Shown piece after piece: positions 26,719 to 34,332 of a DNA stretch of 64,000 nt (the first letter of the stretch is position 1; every line of letters starts with the position of its first letter). A program made the translations under genes and the position numbers. The stretch is taken from NCBI RefSeq assembly GCF_024734895.1, contig NZ_CP091430.1, forward strand, positions 7,193,501 through 7,257,500. The letters are read 5' to 3'. Source of the DNA: Paenibacillus spongiae. Lineage in GTDB: Bacteria > Bacillota > Bacilli > Paenibacillales > Paenibacillaceae. The notes beneath the pieces are model-generated. The model saw only the letters and a list, made by a program, of their open reading frames with translations, searched no databases and had not been told where the DNA came from.

Positions 26719-26750
26719 AGCCACCTCCTGGCCGCATGCCCTTATTTGAT

Positions 26751-26783
26751 TTTACAAAATTATATTTTATACAATATAAATAC
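26751..26783. promoter_or_regulatory. Putative OhrR operator
   Basis: An AT-rich element TTTACAAAATTATATTTTATACAATATAAATA, with two TACAAWAT-type half sites, lies directly downstream of the -10 of the ohrR promoter. It resembles the TACAATT-AATTGTA pattern of OhrR sites. Confidence 0.5.
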
Positions 26784-26808
26784 TAGCAAAGGATAAAAGC
26801 CCTGTCAA
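26780..26808 (-). promoter_or_regulatory. Sigma-A promoter of ohrR
   Basis: On the minus strand, TTGACA (26803-26808), 17 bp, TAGTAT (26780-26785), about 65 bases before the ohrR start. The putative operator covers the transcription start. Confidence 0.8.
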
Positions 26809-26854
26809 GATTGTCTGCAGATACGCTGCCCGGACAGCACCCCTCCAATCAATT

Positions 26855-26891
26855 AAAAAAGTCCCGATGGCATTTCTCGCCGCCAGGACTC
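26855..26891 (-). terminator. Terminator after the CcdC-like gene
   Basis: On the minus strand AGTCCTGGCGGC pairs imperfectly with GCCATCGGGACT and is followed by TTTTTTAATTG. Confidence 0.6.
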
Positions 26892-26960
26892 TGTTTGAGC
26901 AAAGTTATTTATTCACCTTATTACAGCTCTTTTCTCATACAAGCAGCCTTATTCCTTGCC

Positions 26961-27458
26961 TTAATCCCGTTCCCGCTCCCGCTGAAGCTCATTATATTTG
27001 CGCAGCATGACGATCCGCCATACCAGAATCATGCCGAATGCGAGAATGAAGAATAACCCGGCTGTCTGCGGAATGCTGATGTAAGCTTCCAGGACATCGT
27101 GCAGCAGAAGCCTTATCACGAACAAAGCTAACAAAATGATAATGAATGCCTTCGACCGCTTCAGCACAATATCATCACCGGAGCGTTCGAGCTTCGAGGT
27201 GCGGATGAGCGGATAAGCAAACAGCAGCGCACCGGCTGCGAAGGCTGCCAGCGCCCACAGCCATGGGACCCGCGTCACCGGCACGGCAAACATGAGGAAG
27301 CCGGAGGACATCGCAATCGGCGGGATGATGATTTTGCGCATCGAAGTCGGCTGGTTGGAAGCGCGGAGGCGAAGAAAGACAACCGCCGCGCCGGCAAGCA
27401 GCGAGAAGAGAATCGATGCGATATGGGACAATTGAAACGATTGCGGGAACAGATGCAC
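26961..27458 (-). CDS. CcdC-family membrane protein
   Basis: A 165-residue protein with five probable membrane helices and a charged C-terminal tail (RKYNELQRERERD). Sequence pattern (MRKIIIPPIAMSSGFLMF, FAYPLIRTSKLERSGDDIVLKRSKAF) matches the CcdC/YneN-type family linked to cytochrome c maturation in Bacillus. The function of family members is poorly defined. The GTG at 27458 has GGAGG seven bases upstream; the longer reading would add charged residues without a ribosome site. It stands alone between ohrR and a DUF2252 gene. Confidence 0.75.
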   Translation of the reverse strand: MHLFPQSFQLSHIASILFSLLAGAAVVFLRLRASNQPTSMRKIIIPPIAMSSGFLMFAVPVTRVPWLWALAAFAAGALLFAYPLIRTSKLERSGDDIVLKRSKAFIIILLALFVIRLLLHDVLEAYISIPQTAGLFFILAFGMILVWRIVMLRKYNELQRERERD

Positions 27459-27587
27459 ACGCCCGCCTCCTTCTTCAGTGGGCCTCCTATCAGCCACGGT
27501 TTTCTTAATAAGCGTACTGCAATTATATACCCGGTTTCAAATGGATGCTCTATACGGTATGCATTAGACCGCTATATTATTTCCGCC

Positions 27588-28922
27588 CTAGCTCTTGCGG
27601 CGGTTCCCCGCCCATTCGACGAATAACGCATAGTCATATTCCACTTGATCCGCATACGACAGCGCCCATTGCGCGACAATCGCGCAGAACGTTTCTTCAT
27701 CTTCGCCCATCGCGAGGACAATCTCATCCTCGCTATGATAAGCAAGCACCCCTTGCCGCACATCGATATCAGCCCGGGCATGCAGCTTAGCGGTCAGCCG
27801 GCCCATACTGTCGACCACCGTCTCCAGCGATTCAGCCGTCTCCAGCGATTCGAGCTTGAGCCGCTTCTTGTAGGGCGAACGCTCGCGCACGTAGAAATGC
27901 CGGTCACCCATCGATAAGAAGCCGAGGTATTTGTCCGCCTCATGGTGCATCGCCTTCTGGGTCATGACCACCCGTTCCCCTTGATGGCCGTGAGCCGCCC
28001 AGAACGAATCGTCATACGGCAGGAAATAAGCGGGAACGGGAACGCGAACCTCTTTGACCTCAAGCACAACATCGTCCAATCCTTCGGCCGCCTCGCCTGC
28101 TTCGATCAGCACATAATACCGGTCCAAGCCGATCGACGCCGTGCCTGAACCGTGCTTAACCGCCATGTCTTTGATGTTGAAATGAACGGCCGCCTCCCCG
28201 CTGGCTTCTACAGACGCCAAATATTGCGGCCAAGCCTCCATCAGCGCACGGTGCTCCTCTTCCGTGGGCGGCACGATCTCATCCGTCTCCGCGAACTGCC
28301 GCTCCTGCTGCATGAGCGCCGTCACCTTCTCCAGAAAATGCTGCTCCTTCCGTTTGCGCAGCTTCTTCAACAGCCTGCGAATCTGTCCTTCCGCGCGGTC
28401 TTCATCCATGACGAACGTCGCCGGATTGTCCTTTCGCTTGGCAAAACGGCGTATTTGATCCCTATAGCCTCTCAGAAATGCGCCAATGATTCCTTGCTGC
28501 TCCTCCGTCGTCATCATTTTTACACGGCATACGAGCGCGATGCTGACGGACATGCGCAGCAAGTCGTACAAATAGGAGCCCAGATAGCCCTCGTCAAAGT
28601 CGTTCACATCATAGACCAGCGCCCCGGATTCGCTGCGAAACGCCCCGAAATTCTCAAAATGAAGGTCGCCTTGAATCCAGGTCGGCCGTTCCGGTCTCGT
28701 ATGGTACGGGAACCACTCCCGCGTTACGTCGCTATAGAATAAATAAGTGCTTCCCCGAAAGAAAGAGAACGGACTGTCCGCCATCTTGCGGTACTTCTCC
28801 GCACGCTTCCGCCGGTCCAACCCCATCAGCTTCCCATCGAATTCGTCAAAAATAACCGTAAGCGTCTGTTTGCGCAGCTTTCGCCTGGTTTGCCGTACGC
28901 GTTCCGTCAGGTTCGAGTCCAT
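27588..28922 (-). CDS. DUF2252 family protein
   Basis: A 444-residue cytoplasmic protein of the DUF2252 family, which has a kinase-like (aminoglycoside phosphotransferase-related) fold. Recognisable parts are FFRGSTYLFYSD near residue 55, GDLHFENFGAFRSESG near residue 85 and VYDVNDFDEGYLG near residue 105. The D-x-N and DFD-like residues resemble catalytic and metal loops of protein-kinase-like enzymes. No substrate is known for the family. An ATG with a GAGGCGAT-type ribosome site is used. There are no functional clues from neighbours. Confidence 0.85.
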   Translation of the reverse strand: MDSNLTERVRQTRRKLRKQTLTVIFDEFDGKLMGLDRRKRAEKYRKMADSPFSFFRGSTYLFYSDVTREWFPYHTRPERPTWIQGDLHFENFGAFRSESGALVYDVNDFDEGYLGSYLYDLLRMSVSIALVCRVKMMTTEEQQGIIGAFLRGYRDQIRRFAKRKDNPATFVMDEDRAEGQIRRLLKKLRKRKEQHFLEKVTALMQQERQFAETDEIVPPTEEEHRALMEAWPQYLASVEASGEAAVHFNIKDMAVKHGSGTASIGLDRYYVLIEAGEAAEGLDDVVLEVKEVRVPVPAYFLPYDDSFWAAHGHQGERVVMTQKAMHHEADKYLGFLSMGDRHFYVRERSPYKKRLKLESLETAESLETVVDSMGRLTAKLHARADIDVRQGVLAYHSEDEIVLAMGEDEETFCAIVAQWALSYADQVEYDYALFVEWAGNRRKS

Positions 28923-29033
28923 TCGGATATCGCCTCCTTATGCGTCCAATCCGCTTATTCCGTCATTACCAACGTACATCATAATCCGGACGTTTTCAAT
29001 TCCTCGAGCCCCAGCTTCGGAAGTCGATGCATA

Positions 29034-29079
29034 TAAAAAGCTGCTGCCGGTAACGTTCGTGACGCTCCGGCCGCAGCTT
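29034..29079 (-). terminator. Terminator after the polysaccharide deacetylase gene
   Basis: On the minus strand AAGCTGCGGCCGG pairs with CCGGCAGCAGCTT around a 16-base loop and is followed by TTTAT. Confidence 0.75.
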
Positions 29080-29124
29080 ATGTAGTTCTGTACGGGGATA
29101 AGACAGCCAGCCTAAAAATTTGAG

Positions 29125-29913
29125 CTAGCGATATTGCTTGACCTTCATTTGATCCAGGCTTTTGAAGGTATAGCCCTTGCTTCGGGCATCGTCGATAATT
29201 TGCGCCAACGCTTCCGCATTATCCTTGGATACGGAATGCAGCAGCATGACCGCTCCAGGATGGAGCTGCGCCATGACGCTGTCGTAAGCGTACTTGGCAC
29301 CCTTCTGCGCCTTCGTATCCCAATCCTTGTAGGCAATGGACCAGAAGACGCTAATATACCCCACCTGACGGCTAACCGCAAGCGTTTGCTCGCTGAAGAT
29401 GCCTCTTGGCGGCCGCAAATAATGCATCTCCTGCTGACCCGTCAATTCCTTCACCGCAAGCTTCACGCGGTCGAGCTCCGATTGAACCCGCTCCGCAGGC
29501 AAGGTGGTCATATCCGGATGGCTCCACGAATGATTGCCGACGATATGCCCTTCTGCGACCATCCGCTTGACCAGCTCCGGCTTATCCTTTACATAATGAC
29601 CCGTAATGAAGAAGGCCGCAGGAACACCCTTGCTCTTCAATATGTCGAGAATAGGCGCCGTGAAGCCATTCTCATAGCCATTGTCAAATGTCAGGTAGAG
29701 CTCCTTGTCCGACGTGTCGCCCAGGAAGATGGCACCATGCTTCTTCACAATGTCCATGAAGCCTTCCTCCGCGATAGACGGCAGCTGGCCATTCTTGCTC
29801 TTCTTGAAGCCAAAGTGATACGGCTTACCCCCGGAAGCATCCGCGGCTCCATGCCCGATCAGCAAACTGCTGCACAAGAGTACAGCCACTAGCAGTTGAA
29901 GGACGCCACGCAT
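29125..29913 (-). CDS. PdaA-like polysaccharide deacetylase
   Basis: A 262-residue exported carbohydrate esterase family 4 protein. A signal peptide (MRGVLQLLVAVLLCSS) precedes the mature part. The NodB domain shows the metal Asp motif LTFDNGYENG, HSWSHPD as second metal motif and RPPRG as the catalytic Arg motif. The variant TFDNGYENG in place of TFDDGP is typical of PdaA, which deacetylates muramic acid during cortex muramic delta-lactam synthesis in spores. Context gives no further support. The ATG at 29913 follows GGGGAG. Confidence 0.85.
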   Translation of the reverse strand: MRGVLQLLVAVLLCSSLLIGHGAADASGGKPYHFGFKKSKNGQLPSIAEEGFMDIVKKHGAIFLGDTSDKELYLTFDNGYENGFTAPILDILKSKGVPAAFFITGHYVKDKPELVKRMVAEGHIVGNHSWSHPDMTTLPAERVQSELDRVKLAVKELTGQQEMHYLRPPRGIFSEQTLAVSRQVGYISVFWSIAYKDWDTKAQKGAKYAYDSVMAQLHPGAVMLLHSVSKDNAEALAQIIDDARSKGYTFKSLDQMKVKQYR

Positions 29914-30162
29914 GAACGTCAACTCCCCCTTCGCACGATTCGCCCCAACCGTTAATGGTTGGGTTCGGGGTTATATTGCGCCACGCGCGCCATTTTCATG
30001 CATTCCGCTCATGTCTTTGCAAGAATCGAACCGGTCCTCCGGGCACTTTAATAGGCATGGCGCTCCGGTAAATACTTTCATACTTGCTGGCAATTGCAAA
30101 ACCGGTCTTTGTGCCGTGGAGAAGCGCCATGTCGAGCACCAGGAGCTGCGCATGGCTGATGC

Positions 30163-30645
30163 CTATCCCCGGTCGGCGAACAGGTCCTGATGGATCTTAG
30201 CAACCGCCTTGCGAATGGGAATGTCCTCTTCAACTGAGCAGTTGGGCCGGTGAATATCGGTGGGGTACAAGACGACGAACGCACCGGGAACCAGGTCCAC
30301 GTCAATCTCGCCGCTTACCGCTCCATAGAAGGCAATGTCCTGTGCTGCAAACCGGTCATCCTCCGGCTCCAGCGATGCAGAAAGCTTCGCAACCACCATC
30401 CGCTCACGGCCCGTTAGCAGCAGCTGCAGGTCTGTATGTACGAGGTGCGACTCCGGTTTGACATGTTCCTTCGGCTGCGTGGTGACCTCATTGATGAGCA
30501 GATACATCCCGGGTTCGCCGAACTCGTGGCGCCCTGCCGGCAGAGCGTCCAGATCCATATCGAGCAGCCGGTCGATCGCGCGGCGTACAGGCGCAGGAAA
30601 GGTCGCTTTCTCGTACTCGTAATTGGCCAAATTGCTGTAAATCAT
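30163..30645 (-). CDS. YhcH/YjgK/YiaL family protein
   Basis: A 160-residue beta-sandwich (cupin-like) protein. The family core is present: HEFGEPGMYLLINEVTTQP, ESHLVHTDLQLLLTG and VVLYPTDIHRPN, with His and Glu residues that bind zinc or copper. Members such as the E. coli sialic-acid-operon protein (NanQ/YhcH) are thought to act on sugar anomers. The ATG at 30645 follows GGAGG, and a strong promoter lies just upstream. No sugar genes adjoin it here, so the substrate is unknown. Confidence 0.85.
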   Translation of the reverse strand: MIYSNLANYEYEKATFPAPVRRAIDRLLDMDLDALPAGRHEFGEPGMYLLINEVTTQPKEHVKPESHLVHTDLQLLLTGRERMVVAKLSASLEPEDDRFAAQDIAFYGAVSGEIDVDLVPGAFVVLYPTDIHRPNCSVEEDIPIRKAVAKIHQDLFADRG

Positions 30646-30681
30646 TGTTCGTCGCCTCCGATCGCATATTCTTGCAACGTC

Positions 30682-30710
30682 ATTATCGAACAGGCGGTAC
30701 GGACTGTCAA
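30682..30710 (-). promoter_or_regulatory. Sigma-A promoter of the yhcH-like gene
   Basis: On the minus strand, TTGACA (30705-30710), 17 bp, GATAAT (30682-30687), 37 bases before the start codon. Confidence 0.75.
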
Positions 30711-30712
30711 CG

Positions 30713-30761
30713 ACAATAAACAAGGCGCCGTACGGCTTGGCCTGCGGCACCTTGTTTATTG
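30713..30761 (-). terminator. Bidirectional-type hairpin between ywbE and the yhcH-like gene
   Basis: An 11-bp outer stem AATAAACAAGG/CCTTGTTTATT encloses a GCCG/CGGC inner stem. It lies downstream of ywbE and its AT-rich base supplies T residues on either strand. Confidence 0.7.
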
Positions 30762-30846
30762 TAAGCTTTAACGATATCCGGTATGCCTCTTTCGTTGATA
30801 CCGGCTCATCGGATCAAGCAGGCTTATACGAACTCGCTCAGCAGCC

Positions 30847-31062
30847 TTATTGCTCGGAGCCGGGAGCGATGATCGATTTTACACGGCCGACCTGTCCGCT
30901 CTGCAGCCTTACTTTAATGCCATGCGGATGATTGGGCGAATTCGTCAATATATCCTTCACGACGCCTCGCGTCAGCTTCCCCGTCGGCTGATCCTGCTTC
31001 AAGACGATATCCACTGTAATACCCGGGCGGATCGACGCCCGCTGTTGTCCATTCGTGCTCAT
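30847..31062 (-). CDS. YwbE family protein
   Basis: A 71-residue protein of the YwbE family: basic, beta-rich, with RPGITVDIVLKQDQPTGKLT and GVVKDILTNSPNHPHGIKV. The fold resembles small RNA- or DNA-binding barrels, but no role is proven. The ATG at 31062 follows GGAGA; an upstream in-frame start (31083) lacks a ribosome site. It ends just before a clear terminator hairpin. Confidence 0.85.
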   Translation of the reverse strand: MSTNGQQRASIRPGITVDIVLKQDQPTGKLTRGVVKDILTNSPNHPHGIKVRLQSGQVGRVKSIIAPGSEQ

Positions 31063-31178
31063 GCCTGGTCTCCTTCTAATCATTCTAGATGATTATAGCG
31101 TACCATTAGTAACGGCAAATAGACAAATCACGACTGTATGGTTAAAACGCAGGCCGCCTGCCCAATCGCTTTTATCGA

Positions 31179-31694
31179 CTACATATTAGCGGCATCGCCA
31201 TCCGTAACCGCGATATAGATCTCAACGACCGCATCTGCCGGATCGGCCGCGCGCCCGTCGTACCGTTCGAAGTCGCCTGTGAATGTACGGGTGCCATTGC
31301 CCTCCGCGAACCATGCCCATATCCGTCCCCAAGCTTCGGGAACAACCTTCGCGACCGGTCCGCGTTCTGTCGTGAACACGGCATAGCGAGATGCGGGCAG
31401 GTCAATTGTTTTCCACTCCTGGTCAGGCAGTCCGGACGGTTCCGATTCCTCAAGTAGACGATGCCCCAGCAGTATCGTGTACTCACCGCTCGCATCGCTC
31501 TCATATTCGGCGTAAAGTCCATACATGTTGGACGGTTCCGCATAACCGCTTAATGCGGAAGTAACGCCCTTGGCATGGAAAGCCCCCCACAGCGCCGGAA
31601 TTTGCCCGCCCGGTCCCGCTTCTGCGGCATTCGTCGTTCTCCCTGCCAGACCGCATAATTTCATCGCTTCCACTTTCTCATATCGAATATTCAT
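31179..31694 (-). CDS. GyrI-like/effector-binding domain protein
   Basis: A 171-residue stand-alone GyrI-like (AraC effector-binding, BmrR C-terminal-type) domain. It has the paired strand-helix repeats starting IRYEKVEAMKLCGLAGRT and ending EIYIAVTDGDAANM. Such proteins bind small hydrophobic or cationic molecules, and some hydrolyse or sequester them. No DNA-binding domain is attached. The ATG at 31694 follows GAGGGG. No functional link with neighbours is evident. Confidence 0.78.
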   Translation of the reverse strand: MNIRYEKVEAMKLCGLAGRTTNAAEAGPGGQIPALWGAFHAKGVTSALSGYAEPSNMYGLYAEYESDASGEYTILLGHRLLEESEPSGLPDQEWKTIDLPASRYAVFTTERGPVAKVVPEAWGRIWAWFAEGNGTRTFTGDFERYDGRAADPADAVVEIYIAVTDGDAANM

Positions 31695-31795
31695 CTGTTA
31701 TTCCCCTCTCGGCTTGTCCACTTTATTATACGACGACATTACTGACAGCTGTGTGGCAGGGTTCCTGCACATCTCCTAGATTAATCCTTCCGCGA

Positions 31796-31990
31796 TTAAC
31801 GCTCGCATTGCTTATCGAATCCAGGGTTATATACACCATGGCGGTGACGTATATGAGAAATCGCGATCAGCTTCTCCTCCTGGAAGAAGCCCTCCGCGTC
31901 CTCGATGGACATCCCCAGCACATCGTTATTCGACTTGTCCTTGCTGCTTGTGCACAGCATGTTGATTAGCTCCGCCTCTCTCGCTACATC
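31796..31990 (-). pseudogene. Possible remnant of a UvrA-like gene
   Basis: On the minus strand an open stretch without a usable start contains DVLGMSIEDAEGFFQEEKL. This resembles the UvrA-family segment of the type EVLxMTVxEAxxFF-x-x-xKL, and the similarity ends soon after. The reading frame closes at 31796. It may be the decayed piece of a UvrA or UvrA-like ABC gene. The match is short, so this is tentative. Confidence 0.25.
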
Positions 31991-31995
31991 GCCTG

Positions 31996-32024
31996 TTGAC
32001 AGATTTAATGAGAATGAATATCAT
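31996..32024 (+). promoter_or_regulatory. Sigma-A promoter of the DUF1450 gene
   Basis: TTGACA (31996-32001), 17 bp, TATCAT (32019-32024), about 48 bases before the start codon. A Fur-box-like sequence lies between and over the -10. Confidence 0.75.
32009..32023. promoter_or_regulatory. Fur box
   Basis: TGAGAATGAATATCA matches the 7-1-7 Fur consensus TGATAATNATTATCA at 13 of the 14 defined-or-paired positions less one (two mismatches in all). Its overlap with the -10 of the promoter is the classical position for iron-dependent repression. Confidence 0.7.
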
Positions 32025-32071
32025 TGAGAAAGGAAAGTGCAGACCACACCCGGAAAGGTCGGTACGAGCGG

Positions 32072-32299
32072 ATGAAGAAAATCAAATATTGCTGCCGGAA
32101 TTTCAGAAGGCATGGCTCGAAGGCCGTATACAAAACGATCAAGGATGAATACCCCGATCTCAAGCAGAAGAAGAAGGACTGCCTAGGCAATTGCAAGCTA
32201 TGCGTCAAGCAGTGCATCGTCATGATCGGCAAGAAAGAGGTCATCGTCGCACCGACTGCCGACATGCTGGTTGAGGAATTAAAGAAGCGAATAGGCTAA
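32072..32299 (+). CDS. DUF1450 family protein, probably iron-regulated
   Basis: A 75-residue protein of the DUF1450 (YuzB-like) family. Cys residues at KYCCRNF and in DCLGNCKLCVKQC could bind a metal or Fe-S cluster; the fold resembles a small thioredoxin-like ferredoxin. The ATG at 32072 is used because the family begins there; a reading from 32024 would start inside the promoter. The Fur box in its promoter and the ferritin gene downstream point to a role in iron homeostasis, which is inferred. Confidence 0.8.
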   Translation: MKKIKYCCRNFRRHGSKAVYKTIKDEYPDLKQKKKDCLGNCKLCVKQCIVMIGKKEVIVAPTADMLVEELKKRIG

Positions 32300-32415
32300 A
32301 ATCATCCAATTGTGATACACTATAGAGACTGATGTCCAGCCGCTCGCAGCCGTTGCCATGCATCCTGCGCAGGGGCTTGTCTGCCGTTAGAACCGATGAA
32401 AGGTGCGTGAGGCCC

Positions 32416-32922
32416 ATGATGAACGATAAGCTCAGTCAGGCTCTGAACGATCAATTGAATTTCGAATTTTACTCCGCCCAAGTTTATTTGGCCATAGCCG
32501 CGTACTGCTCGGGAGAAAGCTTGGACGGGTTCGCGAATTTCTTCATCGTCCAGGCCGAGGAAGAACGGTTTCATGCCATGAGAATTTACAAGTACCTGAA
32601 CGACCGGGGAAAACGCGTCTACTTGCAAGGCATGGATACCCCTAAGAACGAATACAAGTCGATTCTGGAAGCGTTCGAGCACGCTTATGAGCATGAGCAG
32701 ATCGTAACGCGCCGCATTTACGATCTGTCCGATATTGCGATGAACGACCGCGAGCATGCGACCATTCAATTTCTGAAATGGTTTATCGATGAGCAGGTTG
32801 AAGAAGAGTCTATGTTCGACAGCATCATTAACAAGCTGAAGCGGATCGACCAGGACAGCAACGCCTTCTTCATGCTCGATAACGAGTTCGCGCAGCGCGT
32901 ATTTACGCCTCCTGCGGTGTAA
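32416..32922 (+). CDS. Ferritin
   Basis: A 168-residue non-haem ferritin of the bacterial FtnA type, which oxidises Fe(II) and stores it in a 24-mer. Four-helix bundle ligands are visible: NFEFYSAQVYLAIAAYC (Glu and Tyr), EEERFHAMRIYKYL (Glu-x-x-His, ferroxidase centre), and DEQVEEESMF in helix D. The tandem ATGs at 32416/32419 are both possible. It follows the Fur-box DUF1450 gene by about 115 bases and is closed by a strong terminator. Whether it shares the Fur-controlled promoter or has its own cannot be seen. Confidence 0.9.
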   Translation: MMNDKLSQALNDQLNFEFYSAQVYLAIAAYCSGESLDGFANFFIVQAEEERFHAMRIYKYLNDRGKRVYLQGMDTPKNEYKSILEAFEHAYEHEQIVTRRIYDLSDIAMNDREHATIQFLKWFIDEQVEEESMFDSIINKLKRIDQDSNAFFMLDNEFAQRVFTPPAV

Positions 32923-32937
32923 TAGCCTTATAAATCA

Positions 32938-32980
32938 GAAAAAGGACGGTCTCCGCGGAGACCGTCCTTTCTTCTTTATT
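32938..32980 (+). terminator. Terminator after ferritin
   Basis: A perfect 15-bp self-complementary stem (AAAGGACGGTCTCCG and its complement) is followed by CTTCTTTATT. Confidence 0.9.
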
Positions 32981-33150
32981 ATTGTTCCGTAGACTGGGAT
33001 GAATCCAGCCAGTTGATCAAACCATCGAAAAATATTGCCGATAATTGGATCTTTCTTCGTCCATTGATTCTCATTTCATATCGCCTACTCCCTATACTCC
33101 CTCCTACAAAAACCAACTAAATACAATTAATTAAAATAAATAACACAATC

Positions 33151-33178
33151 TTTACTTGGATTTTACACCCCATTTACA
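33151..33178 (+). promoter_or_regulatory. PhoP-box array upstream of the phosphonate operon
   Basis: Three direct repeats TTTACT (33151), TTTACA (33162) and TTTACA (33173) stand at exactly 11-bp period, the arrangement of Bacillus PhoP boxes (TTTACA-type hexamers with 5-bp spacers). A weak -10 (TACACT or TATGAA, 33188-33199) follows with no good -35, as in PhoP-activated promoters. It lies 96 bases before the first gene. Confidence 0.7.
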
Positions 33179-33273
33179 CTTATCCCCTACACTATGAATG
33201 TCTGAACCGGGTCAACACAAGCAAAGCCAACGAAACACATGTTTATCCATTTTGCTACGTTAGGAGATTGGCC

Positions 33274-34332
33274 ATGAATCGAGAGGGACTGACCATACGA
33301 AATGTCCGAAAGTCGTTTGGATCCTTTCAAGCGTTAAATAACATTGCTATCGACATTCCAAAAGGCAAATTCACTTGCTTGCTCGGCCCGAGCGGATGCG
33401 GCAAAACGACTCTTCTGCGCATTATTTCCGGCTTGGAACGGCCGGACTCCGGAACGGTGCTGCTCGGAGGACGCGACATCACGATGCTTCCCGCGGCCAA
33501 ACGAAACTTCGGCATTGTATTTCAATCCTACGCGCTGTTCCCGAATTTGACGGTTGCCGCCAATATCGCGTATGGGCTGAAAGGAAAAATGCCTCGCCGG
33601 GACGTGGAGGCAAAGCTCGATGAGATGCTGCGGCTGATCGACCTGGAAGGTATCCGCGATCGTTATCCTTCGCAGCTGTCAGGCGGCCAGCAGCAGCGCG
33701 TCGCATTAGCCCGCGCCGTGGCCATGTCGCCGGAGGTGCTGCTGCTGGACGAACCGCTGTCCGCGCTTGATGCGAAGGTGCGCGTCAAGCTTCGGGAAGA
33801 GCTTTGTCTGCTGCAGCAGCGCCTTGGGATCACGACCGTCATGGTGACTCACGATCAGGAGGAAGCGCTCACGATGGCGGATCGGATCATCGTCATGGAT
33901 CACGGCCTCGTGGTGCAAACCGGTACGCCTCAGGAGGTATACGACCGGCCGAGCACGCCTTTCGTCGCCGATTTCATCGGAGCGATCAACTTCTTCCCCG
34001 AACATGCAGCGGATAAGCAGCTCTATGCCATGCGCCCGGAACATATCATTATCGCACCTGACGGAGCAGTGGACACTGCGGACGGTTCCCGATCGTTCCG
34101 CGCCATCATCCAGCACATTGAGTTTCGCGGTTCATTCTACCGGATCAGCCTGCTTCCGATAAGCGATCATGGCGGCAAGGCAGCCTCGGCGGTTACGGTC
34201 GATGTATCGGCGCAAGCTGCTCAGCAGCACGACCTGAGACGCAATACCGTCATGACGCTGCAGCTTCCGGCCGACCGTCTGCTGCAATATCCGGTTGAAG
34301 CAGACGGGGCGTATGCCGAGGCTCGCCTATGA
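33274..34332 (+). CDS. 2-aminoethylphosphonate ABC transporter ATP-binding protein
   Basis: A 352-residue ATPase of the CUT/PotA-FbpC type. Walker A is GPSGCGKTT, the signature LSGGQQQRVALARAV, Walker B VLLLDEPLSALD and the H-loop VTHDQEEA. A C-terminal TOBE-like regulatory domain (about 245-350) follows. Alone it could be an iron or polyamine ATPase. The assignment to the 2-aminoethylphosphonate (PhnT-type) transporter comes from the operon with phnX and phnW. The ATG at 33274 follows TAGGAGA. It overlaps the permease gene by four bases. Confidence 0.85.
   Translation: MNREGLTIRNVRKSFGSFQALNNIAIDIPKGKFTCLLGPSGCGKTTLLRIISGLERPDSGTVLLGGRDITMLPAAKRNFGIVFQSYALFPNLTVAANIAYGLKGKMPRRDVEAKLDEMLRLIDLEGIRDRYPSQLSGGQQQRVALARAVAMSPEVLLLDEPLSALDAKVRVKLREELCLLQQRLGITTVMVTHDQEEALTMADRIIVMDHGLVVQTGTPQEVYDRPSTPFVADFIGAINFFPEHAADKQLYAMRPEHIIIAPDGAVDTADGSRSFRAIIQHIEFRGSFYRISLLPISDHGGKAASAVTVDVSAQAAQQHDLRRNTVMTLQLPADRLLQYPVEADGAYAEARL

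Noticed and set aside
29943-29963. CCCAACC/GGTTGGG hairpin as terminator
   Set aside because: Short stem without a T-tract on either strand; it sits just upstream of the deacetylase start, so a terminator role is unsupported.
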